Source: Oscillospiraceae bacterium
GTDB lineage: Bacteria > Bacillota > Clostridia > Saccharofermentanales > Saccharofermentanaceae
Direction: 5' to 3'
NCBI GenBank assembly: GCA_902803695.1
Contig: CADCQX010000113.1
Coordinates: 1 to 15,974, forward strand
DNA: 15,974 nt
In this document: piece by piece, positions 7,425 to 13,442 of the stretch
Layout: the number at the start of each line of letters is the position of its first letter
How positions within the stretch are numbered: the stretch's first letter is position 1
Position numbers and translations under genes: made by a program
The notes under the pieces: generated by a model
What the model was told of the DNA's origin: nothing
Seen by the model: only the letters and a program-made list of their open reading frames with translations
The model's database searches: none

Positions 7425-7883
7425 CTACTGTTCCTTATCGTTTATCTTGGATATCTCCTGTGCGAAAGAATCCACACTGGTGAAATCCCTGTAAACCGAA
7501 GCAAATCTTACATAGGCAACCTTATCAAGTTTCTTCAGAGCATCCATGATCATCTCACCGATAGCTTCTGTAGGTATCTCAAGGTTATGCTTGCTCTGAA
7601 GCTTTTGCTCGACCTCATTAACAAGTTCGATAAGATCCTCATTTGATACCGGTCTTTTCGAGCAGGCTGCAACGAGTCCGTTCATTATCTTTTCTCTCGA
7701 AAAAGGCTGTCTGGTTCCATCTTTCTTTACCACCATGAGCTGAATTCCTTCGAGTCTCTCAACTGTGGTAAAACGATGCCCGCAACTTAAACATTCACGT
7801 CTTCTTCTGATGACTGTGTTTGAATCGACCGTTCTGGTGTCAACAACCTTATCCTCAATTTCGCCGCAACGTGGGCACCTCAT
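7425..7883 (-). CDS. nrdR: Transcriptional repressor NrdR of ribonucleotide reductase genes
   Basis: NrdR senses ATP/dATP through an ATP-cone and represses ribonucleotide reductase genes by binding pairs of NrdR boxes. The 152 residues match the family. The N-terminal zinc ribbon is C3-x2-C6 ... C31-x2-C34, with the characteristic VVDTRTVDSNTVIRRRREC between. The ATP-cone begins at VVKKDGTRQPFSREKI (about residue 51) and runs to about 140, where VAYVRFASVYRDF is diagnostic. It starts 15 nt after the ftsZ stop with AAGGAAGG 9 nt before the ATG. No ribonucleotide reductase gene lies in the window. In many Clostridia nrdR lies downstream of ftsZ but behind sporulation genes; here it follows ftsZ directly. 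A pair of NrdR-box-like sites in the ftsZ promoter suggests possible autoregulation. Confidence 0.98.
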   Translation of the reverse strand: MRCPRCGEIEDKVVDTRTVDSNTVIRRRRECLSCGHRFTTVERLEGIQLMVVKKDGTRQPFSREKIMNGLVAACSKRPVSNEDLIELVNEVEQKLQSKHNLEIPTEAIGEMIMDALKKLDKVAYVRFASVYRDFTSVDSFAQEISKINDKEQ

Positions 7884-7898
7884 AGACGATTACCTTCC

Positions 7899-9368
7899 TT
7901 ATTGGTTATTATCCTTACCGAACATAAACCAAGGCTTTGCTGTCTTAGGTGCAGCCTGTGCCTCTCCGGATGGAGCCTGTGGTGCGATATTCGGCTGAGG
8001 TCTTCCACCCTGCTGTGTCGGAGCTGCTGTAGGCTGAGGTCTAACATTAGCACCGTAAGGTGGAACCTGCTGTGGCTGTGGAGCCGGCTGCTGTGGAACA
8101 GGCTCAACTGCTACAGGCTGTGGACGTACCGGCTGTGCACCTGTATCAACTTCACTTACAGGAGCTGCTGCCTTATGAGCCTCTGCTTTTCTGTTAACGG
8201 AATCGTCACCGAAAAGGAAGCCAGGAGCTGATGCCTTAGGAGCAGGAGCTATAGGCTGCTGAGGCTGTGGCTCAGGCTGATAGCTTGTTCTTGTGGCATT
8301 AGGTCTTGTAGCCTGCTTATGTGCTGCCTGCTCTGTAACAAGAGTAGGATTATTTCTGGATAAAACGGATGTGCTTGCTCTGTGTCCTGCTGATGCATTA
8401 ACAGTATTCTCAAATCCGGAAGCGATGACTGTGATCATGATCTCGTCATCAAGGGAAGCATCGATAACAGCACCGACGATGATATCTGCGTCATCGGAAA
8501 CAGCTTCACGAACAACGCTTGCTGCCTGATCGATCTCCTGAAGTTTCATATTACGTCCACCTGTGAAGTTAACGATAACTCCGCCAGCGCCCTCGATAGT
8601 TGTATCAAGGAGTGGAGAATTGATAGCCTGCTTAACAGCACTTGCTGCACGGCCTTCGCCTGAAGCACGGCCGATACCCATGTGACAGATACCTGCCTTT
8701 GTCATGATACGGCGTACGTCTGCAAGGTCGAGGTTGATGAGACCAGGGATAGCAACGAGGTCGGAGATACCTGCGACACCAAACTTCAATACCTGATCTG
8801 CCATATTGAATGCATCCTCAATGGATGTATCTTCGTCAACTACTTCGAGGAGCTTATCGTTACCTACGATGATGAGGGAGTCAACATACTTCTCGAGCTC
8901 TCTGATACCGCGCTCTGCGTTAGCAGCTCTTCTTGGTCCCTCAAATGAGAATGGTCTTGTAACAACAGCAACTGTGAGGATTCCGAGTTCCTGAGCGATC
9001 TGAGCAACTACAGGAGCAGCACCTGTACCTGTACCGCCACCCATGCCTGATGTAATAAAGAGCATGTCTGTATTCTTGATTGCTTCTGCGATCTCATCCT
9101 TGGACTCTTCAGCGGCCTTCTCACCTACACTAGGATCAGCTCCGCAGCCGAGTCCTCTGGTAACTTTCTCGCCGATCTGGATCCTTACCTGAGCTTTTGA
9201 TCTTGCAAGCGCCTGATTGTCAGTGTTGATAGAAATGAATTCAATTCCCTGAACTCCGCTTTCTACCATACGATCTACAGCGTTACAGCCGCCACCGCCG
9301 ACTCCGATTACTTTGATAGTAGCAAATGCCTCGTCGTCCAGCACAAATCCACGCTTGTTCTCTGACAT
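7899..9368 (-). CDS. ftsZ: Cell division GTPase FtsZ
   Basis: FtsZ is the tubulin-like GTPase that polymerises into the cytokinetic ring. Residues 13-320 are the conserved core: GVGGGGCNAVDRM at 22-34, the tubulin signature GGGTGTG at 110-116, TRPFSFEG at 137-144, and the T7 loop NLDLAD at 212-217 supplying the catalytic Asp residues. Total length is 489, about 100 longer than usual, because the C-terminal linker (about 321-475) is a long Pro/Gln/Ala-rich disordered stretch. The expected C-terminal peptide (like IPxFLRRR) is not seen; the protein ends PWFMFGKDNNQ, and a similar PGFLFGDD occurs at 382-389. The ATG at 9368 has GGAGG 8 nt upstream. A sigma-A promoter lies in the 161-nt gap before it, and nrdR follows after 15 nt. 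Confidence 0.99.
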   Translation of the reverse strand: MSENKRGFVLDDEAFATIKVIGVGGGGCNAVDRMVESGVQGIEFISINTDNQALARSKAQVRIQIGEKVTRGLGCGADPSVGEKAAEESKDEIAEAIKNTDMLFITSGMGGGTGTGAAPVVAQIAQELGILTVAVVTRPFSFEGPRRAANAERGIRELEKYVDSLIIVGNDKLLEVVDEDTSIEDAFNMADQVLKFGVAGISDLVAIPGLINLDLADVRRIMTKAGICHMGIGRASGEGRAASAVKQAINSPLLDTTIEGAGGVIVNFTGGRNMKLQEIDQAASVVREAVSDDADIIVGAVIDASLDDEIMITVIASGFENTVNASAGHRASTSVLSRNNPTLVTEQAAHKQATRPNATRTSYQPEPQPQQPIAPAPKASAPGFLFGDDSVNRKAEAHKAAAPVSEVDTGAQPVRPQPVAVEPVPQQPAPQPQQVPPYGANVRPQPTAAPTQQGGRPQPNIAPQAPSGEAQAAPKTAKPWFMFGKDNNQ

Positions 9369-9376
9369 ATCTTTGT

Positions 9377-9381
9377 CCTCC
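9377..9381 (-). promoter_or_regulatory. Ribosome binding site of ftsZ
   Basis: GGAGG on the minus strand lies 8 nt before the ATG at 9368-9366, close to optimal. It fits the high expression expected of FtsZ and confirms the start. Confidence 0.85.
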
Positions 9382-9386
9382 AGTAA

Positions 9387-9408
9387 AATATTTAACAGTG
9401 TTAATATT
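9387..9408. repeat. AT-rich imperfect inverted repeat in the ftsZ leader
   Basis: The arm AATATTTAACA (9387-9397) and the arm TGTTAATATT (9399-9408) are reverse complements except for one extra base, around a single central G. It lies just upstream of the ribosome site. As RNA it could form only a weak AT hairpin with a tiny loop, so a protein-binding operator is at least as likely. Function is not known. Confidence 0.4.
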
Positions 9409-9418
9409 CTTATTTATA

Positions 9419-9434
9419 TATCAACATATAGTAT
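9419..9434 (-). promoter_or_regulatory. Putative NrdR box 2
   Basis: On the minus strand this is ATACTATATGTTGATA. Against the NrdR-box consensus as I recall it (acaCwAtATaTwGtgt) it matches 9 of the 10 core positions and 11 of 16 overall. It overlaps the putative extended -10 element at 9430-9438 and lies exactly 31 bp from a second such site. It is called by eye and has not been scored with a weight matrix. Confidence 0.35.
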
Positions 9435-9438
9435 AACA
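9430..9438 (-). promoter_or_regulatory. Possible second ftsZ promoter (extended -10)
   Basis: Minus-strand TGTTATACT is a TGn element followed by TATACT, one mismatch from TATAAT. No clear -35 lies 17 bp upstream. It would start transcription near 9423, about 55 nt before the ftsZ ATG, making a tandem promoter with the better one at 9445-9473. Confidence 0.4.
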
Positions 9439-9444
9439 ATTTGA

Positions 9445-9473
9445 ATTGTACCCTAAATGTAGTACACCTTCAA
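9445..9473 (-). promoter_or_regulatory. Sigma-A promoter for ftsZ and downstream genes
   Basis: On the minus strand the -35 is TTGAAG (9473-9468), the spacer is exactly 17 bp (9467-9451) and the -10 is TACAAT (9450-9445). This is four of six and five of six matches to the housekeeping consensus with ideal spacing. Transcription should start near 9438, giving a leader of about 70 nt. It is the clearest promoter of the window and probably drives the nine-gene unit down to the terminator at 780-811. Confidence 0.75.
9450..9465 (-). promoter_or_regulatory. Putative NrdR box 1
   Basis: On the minus strand this is GTACTACATTTAGGGT, matching 8 of 10 core positions and 11 of 16 overall of the recalled NrdR-box consensus. 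It lies almost wholly inside the spacer between the -35 and -10 of the main ftsZ promoter and starts 31 bp from putative box 2. Alone it would be too weak to call; the spacing and the nrdR gene in the same unit are the reasons to list it. Confidence 0.33.
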
Positions 9474-9529
9474 TACAAAATCTGAGTTATATTTCAAGAA
9501 TGTTAAAGAAATTTTCCAATTGGCTTACG

Positions 9530-10777
9530 TTACTCGTATTTACGGTAAATAATCCTCTCGCCCGTCATATCAAGGGCTCCGTCAGGGAAGCCTTCAAACG
9601 CGTCGGAGATAACTGCGTATCTGAGCCATGACATATTTTCGATAATAGTATCCATATCCTTGAGCTTGACCTGAAGTTCGGATCCGGAAGGCAGGATAAC
9701 AGTAAGGAATGTATTTCCTCCCGGGATTATCCTTATCTCTTTTACGTTTTCGAAAAGCATGTACTCTCCCTGGGCACCGCTTTGGTCAGCACTTATGAGA
9801 GCTCCCAGGATAACGAGAGCCTTATTGTAGTCGGAATCGTTCTTGATATTGATCTTCTCGCCGAGGACTGCACCCGATATATCAAGGCCGCAGATAACTG
9901 CATGACTGAGATTATCCTTTTCCAAAGTCTCAAGTTCAATAACAGTTCCCTCATCATCGATAGCCGCATATCCGTCAGGCATCTTGATATAAGCAACCTT
10001 GTTTCTCTCTTTTACGATGATCTTTATGGTCGAAGGGAACTTGACTGTGATCCTTATATCCTTGATATACGGATCTTCTTCCATCATTCTCTTTTCAGTC
10101 TTACCGTAGTCCATTCTTATGATGTCAAGAGGATTTCCGCCGATACCGGAAAACAGGTGCGAACCGTACCTGATACCTGCATCGCTAAGAAGTCTTTCCT
10201 CGGACAATACGATATTGCCCTCAACTATGACATTTCTTACTCTGAACATCGGCAGGAATACTATTCCGAGAGCGATCTCGATTATAGCAATAGCCAGAAG
10301 TATAAGAAGCGTTCCCTTGAAGTTGATAGGAAACTTCGGAAGATAAGAACGGTCCTTCAAAGGCACGTCGGAAGCATTCTCTTTACGCTCCTTTATTGCC
10401 TTTTGTATCCTGCTCTTTGTCTTTTCGAAAAATCTCTTTGCCTTTACCGAGAAAGGAACAACATTTTTAGGTTTTGCCTTCGGCTTTTCAACAGGTCTTT
10501 CAGCCTTCTTTTCCTCACGGATCTCCTTCGGCTTTTCTACCTTTTTCTCTTCATGCTTGATCAAAGGTTTTTCGGACTTCTTTTCAGGTTGTTTTTCCTT
10601 AGGTTTGTCCTCTTTTTTTACTGTCTTTTCAGCCTTTGGCTTTGACTCTTTTTTATCTTTTTTCTCGACGGAACTTTCACTTTTTTCAGGCGCAGAATTC
10701 TCAGAGGAAGAAGTGCTCTCCTCTTGCTCTTCGTCGTCATCATCAAACAGTTTTTTCAGTTCGTCGTCATCGATCAT
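9530..10777 (-). CDS. ftsQ: Cell division protein FtsQ/DivIB
   Basis: FtsQ/DivIB is a bitopic membrane protein that links FtsL/FtsB-type partners in the divisome and regulates septal peptidoglycan synthesis. It has 415 residues, longer than usual (about 250-300). Residues 1-27 are very acidic (IDDDELKKLFDDDDEEQEE). Residues about 30-145 are Lys/Glu/Pro-rich with degenerate KPKEK / EKPK repeats and no fold visible. One membrane segment spans about 154-176. The POTRA domain follows (about 177-257: FRVRNVIVEGNIVLSEERLL and IRITVKFPSTIKIIVKER), then the beta domain to about 390. The signals for topology (cytoplasmic tail, single membrane span, outer domain) are clear. Its ATG forms an ATGA overlap with the murG stop; ftsZ follows after 161 nt. 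Confidence 0.93.
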   Translation of the reverse strand: MIDDDELKKLFDDDDEEQEESTSSSENSAPEKSESSVEKKDKKESKPKAEKTVKKEDKPKEKQPEKKSEKPLIKHEEKKVEKPKEIREEKKAERPVEKPKAKPKNVVPFSVKAKRFFEKTKSRIQKAIKERKENASDVPLKDRSYLPKFPINFKGTLLILLAIAIIEIALGIVFLPMFRVRNVIVEGNIVLSEERLLSDAGIRYGSHLFSGIGGNPLDIIRMDYGKTEKRMMEEDPYIKDIRITVKFPSTIKIIVKERNKVAYIKMPDGYAAIDDEGTVIELETLEKDNLSHAVICGLDISGAVLGEKINIKNDSDYNKALVILGALISADQSGAQGEYMLFENVKEIRIIPGGNTFLTVILPSGSELQVKLKDMDTIIENMSWLRYAVISDAFEGFPDGALDMTGERIIYRKYE

Positions 10778-11883
10778 CTTTTTTTGCTTTCCAACAATTC
10801 AGTAATCGCTTTTACTATTCTTTCATCACAGTCAAGGACTGCGAGTTTTTTCGCATTGACCCTCATGTTCTCACGCTTTTGAGGATCATGATAAAGCTCC
10901 TTCAAAACATCCTTAAGCTTATCTTTTACTTCAGCATCAGGAACCAGTATCGCACCGTCAACATCAACGAATGCCTGTGCGTTATATGTCTGGTGATCAT
11001 GTGCCGCAAAAGGATATGGTACAAAGACCGAACAGGAACCTATTGCAGCAACTTCCGCACAGGTTACGGCACCTGCTCTCGTTATGGAAACATCAGCAGC
11101 GCTGAGGTATGTCTGAGGGTTATCGATATATGTCTTTACCGTGAGATTTTCAGGGATCTTAACATTATCGAGAACTCCGCTTTGCTGCTTGCCGCTTCCG
11201 AGAACAAACTTGGCGTTCTTGAACTCTTCATCAGAAGCCGCATCGACCATAAATTCGTTTAATGTTTTCGAGCCGAGGCTGCCACCCATGGCAAACACAA
11301 GGAAATCGTCATCGGAAAGACCCAATGCCTTCCTTGATTCATTACGGTCGACTGTCTTGATTATGCTTCTTATCGGATTTCCGGTGAATACTACCTTCCC
11401 TGCTTTGGAGAAGATGGATTCCTGATTCGGGAAACCTGTAAGGACGAGATCAGCTTTCTTTCCGAGCATCTTGTTTGCTCTTCCTGGGAATGCATTCGCT
11501 TCGTGAAGGATAACAGGAATGTTTCTCTTCTCAGCTGCAGCAATGAGCGGCGCACATACGTATCCGCCCGTACCGAATACTGCATCAGGCTTAAATTCTT
11601 CGATAAGTTTGCCGCACTGCTTCTTTCCCTCATTCAATGCTTTTAACGCCTTGACCATCTTCATGCTCGGGCGCATAGGGAAAGGCAATGCCGTTATATT
11701 CCTGAACTCATATCCTGCCTTAGGTACCAGTTCACCTTCAAGTTTTTCACTTCTGCCGACGAAGATGATCTCGCATTCTTCGCCTTTATCACCGTAGTAT
11801 TTCTTAAGAGCGTCGGCGATGGTGATCGCAGGATTGATATGTCCTGAAGTACCGCCGCCTACAGCTATAAATCTAAGTGCCAT
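10774..11883 (-). CDS. murG: Undecaprenyldiphospho-muramoylpentapeptide GlcNAc transferase MurG
   Basis: MurG adds GlcNAc from UDP-GlcNAc to lipid I, making lipid II, at the inner face of the membrane. Its 369 residues are normal for the family. Diagnostic blocks are the N-terminal loop GGGTSGHINPAI at 9-20, GTGGYVCAPLI (about 100), HEANAFPGRANK (about 125) and the UDP-GlcNAc site ITRAGAVTCAEVAA followed by PYPFAAHDHQTYNAQ (about 265-300). I place the start at the ATG 11883-11881, not the TTG three bases upstream, because GGAGG (11894-11890) is then 6 nt away rather than 3. This makes a TGATG overlap with the ftsW stop. divIB overlaps its end by 4 nt. The last codons include a run of seven A residues next to the divIB start. 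Confidence 0.97.
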   Translation of the reverse strand: MALRFIAVGGGTSGHINPAITIADALKKYYGDKGEECEIIFVGRSEKLEGELVPKAGYEFRNITALPFPMRPSMKMVKALKALNEGKKQCGKLIEEFKPDAVFGTGGYVCAPLIAAAEKRNIPVILHEANAFPGRANKMLGKKADLVLTGFPNQESIFSKAGKVVFTGNPIRSIIKTVDRNESRKALGLSDDDFLVFAMGGSLGSKTLNEFMVDAASDEEFKNAKFVLGSGKQQSGVLDNVKIPENLTVKTYIDNPQTYLSAADVSITRAGAVTCAEVAAIGSCSVFVPYPFAAHDHQTYNAQAFVDVDGAILVPDAEVKDKLKDVLKELYHDPQKRENMRVNAKKLAVLDCDERIVKAITELLESKKR

Positions 11884-13442
11884 CAATTGCCTCCGTTTTT
11901 AGTCTTGGGCGTTACTCCGCTTCTTGCTACGCAAAGGATCATCGCATAACCGGAAAGGAGAAGTATCTGCGCAGTACCGCCGTAACTGAAGAACGGAAGT
12001 GTGATACCCGTTGCAGGAAGCACGGTAAGTTCAACGCCGATATTCCACATCGCCTCAAGAGCTATAAGGAAAGTGTACCCTATAGCTATAATTCTGCAAA
12101 ATACATCTTTTGCTCTATATGCAACTCTGAATCCCATGAAAAGGAACAGAAGGAATGTCAGTATAAGAAGCGTTCCGCCGACCATACCGGTCTCCTCGAC
12201 GTAGATGGAGAAAATGTAGTCGTTATGAGCCTCGGAAACGTAAGAATACTTATATCTGGAATTGCCGAGACCTGTGCCCATCCATCCGCCTGAACCGATG
12301 GCGTCCTTAGCACGGTCAACCTGCAAAGATTCATCCTTTTCCTGATCGGTCATTTCCTGCTCTTCATCCTGAGTATAGATATCTACTCGCTTGAAAACGT
12401 GAGCGAAGTTTTTCTCGATCTTATCCTGTGCTTTGTTTCTCAAACTCGGTACCGCGAAAACAACAGCAACTATCGCAAGCAAAACGAGGATATAAAATCC
12501 CATTCCGATGATCCATGAACGGAGTCTTATTCCCGATACAAGGAAGCATACGAAAGTTACAACACCTACGATAAGGAAGCAGGAAAGGTGCGGCTGAACG
12601 AGGATGATCATATCGATGATAAGGATCAATCCAACAGGAACGATGAACTCGAAAAATGCATCTTTGAGATACTGGTTTTTCGGATCGGAAGCCTTGAGTT
12701 TTCCCTTCTTCTGAAGGTTCAAGATCATGACTCTGTAGATCGCCAAGACGATGACCAAACAGATCTTAAAGACCTCGGATGTCTGGAAGTCGGTACCTCC
12801 GAGAGTAAGCCATCTACGGGCACCCTGCTTCTCAGCACCGAACAAAGCGGTAACAACGATAAGTCCGGCACTCACTGCATAAGCGGCAACCATGATAAGT
12901 CTGTTCTTGAAGAAATCTATCGGGATAAAATTAACCACGATACAAAGCGCAAGTCCGACCAGTGTGAACTTGAGCTGTGAAAATACAAAGAATGCGGAAC
13001 TTGTAAGTTTCGAGTTGATGTAACCTGCAGGTGCAGATACTGAATACAAAACGATAAGTCCGTAAACAACGATCGCAAAAAGGAACAGTACAAGAGGTAT
13101 GTTCGATGACCAGGAAGGATCACGAAGTTTGAATACAGGCTTCTCATCCTCATAGATAAGTGCATCGTTGATGAGATTCTCCTGTAGTTTTTCCGTTACC
13201 GGCTTATCGTGCTTTTCCTTTTTTGCAGGGATCCTTTCCTCCAGATATTCATCGACTTCGGATGTTTTCGATAACTCCGGAGAAGGATTATTATCTTTCA
13301 GAGGTCTGTCGGACTTGGCCTTCTTAGGGGCGCCGGTTGGGTTCACCTTCTTATCAGGTACGCGGCGACGCTTGTCGGAAGGTTTCTTTCCGGCATTTAT
13401 TCCCTGAGATCTTTTACCGTTGTCAGGCCTCTTACTAACCAC
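11883..13442 (-). CDS. ftsW: SEDS-family peptidoglycan polymerase FtsW
   Basis: FtsW is the multi-pass glycosyltransferase that polymerises lipid II at the septum with a class B penicillin-binding protein. It has 519 residues, against about 370-420 usually. The excess is a hydrophilic N-terminal tail of about 110 residues, rich in Lys, Pro, Asp and Arg. The first membrane segment begins at about 114 and around ten are seen. SEDS motifs: QGARRWL (206-212), FQTSEVFKI (219-227, usual form FQPSE), AIGSGGWMGTGLGNSRYKYS (381-400), EAHNDYIFSIYVEETG (404-419) with catalytic Asp408, and LPATGITLPFFSYGGT (475-490). The large outer loop has an acidic stretch at 358-371. It could be the sporulation paralogue SpoVE, but its place with murG, divIB and ftsZ favours FtsW. 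The start is GTG, abutting the murF stop, with GAGG 11 nt upstream. Confidence 0.95.
   Translation of the reverse strand: MVSKRPDNGKRSQGINAGKKPSDKRRRVPDKKVNPTGAPKKAKSDRPLKDNNPSPELSKTSEVDEYLEERIPAKKEKHDKPVTEKLQENLINDALIYEDEKPVFKLRDPSWSSNIPLVLFLFAIVVYGLIVLYSVSAPAGYINSKLTSSAFFVFSQLKFTLVGLALCIVVNFIPIDFFKNRLIMVAAYAVSAGLIVVTALFGAEKQGARRWLTLGGTDFQTSEVFKICLVIVLAIYRVMILNLQKKGKLKASDPKNQYLKDAFFEFIVPVGLILIIDMIILVQPHLSCFLIVGVVTFVCFLVSGIRLRSWIIGMGFYILVLLAIVAVVFAVPSLRNKAQDKIEKNFAHVFKRVDIYTQDEEQEMTDQEKDESLQVDRAKDAIGSGGWMGTGLGNSRYKYSYVSEAHNDYIFSIYVEETGMVGGTLLILTFLLFLFMGFRVAYRAKDVFCRIIAIGYTFLIALEAMWNIGVELTVLPATGITLPFFSYGGTAQILLLSGYAMILCVARSGVTPKTKNGGN
11890..11894 (-). promoter_or_regulatory. Ribosome binding site deciding the murG start
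   Basis: GGAGG on the minus strand is 6 nt from the ATG at 11883 but only 3 nt from the in-frame TTG at 11886, so ATG is the better start. The site lies inside the last codons of ftsW, which implies coupled translation. Confidence 0.75.

Noticed and set aside
7980..8290. Repeated GGCTGTGG / GGCTGAGG words as a tandem repeat or CRISPR-like array
   Set aside because: They are irregular in spacing and encode the Pro/Gln/Ala linker of FtsZ, so codon repetition explains them.
9516..9523. CCAATTGG palindrome after divIB as a terminator
   Set aside because: The repeat has only four base pairs per arm, no loop, and no T tract follows on the minus strand.
9782..10645. Plus-strand open frame of 287 codons opposite divIB
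   Set aside because: It mirrors the well supported divIB gene, has no ribosome site, and its Leu/Phe/Tyr/Arg-rich product is typical of the complement of Lys/Glu-rich coding sequence.
11884..11886. TTG as the start of murG, one codon upstream of ATG
   Set aside because: GGAGG would be only 3 nt away; the ATG at 11883 gives proper spacing and the usual start of the protein.
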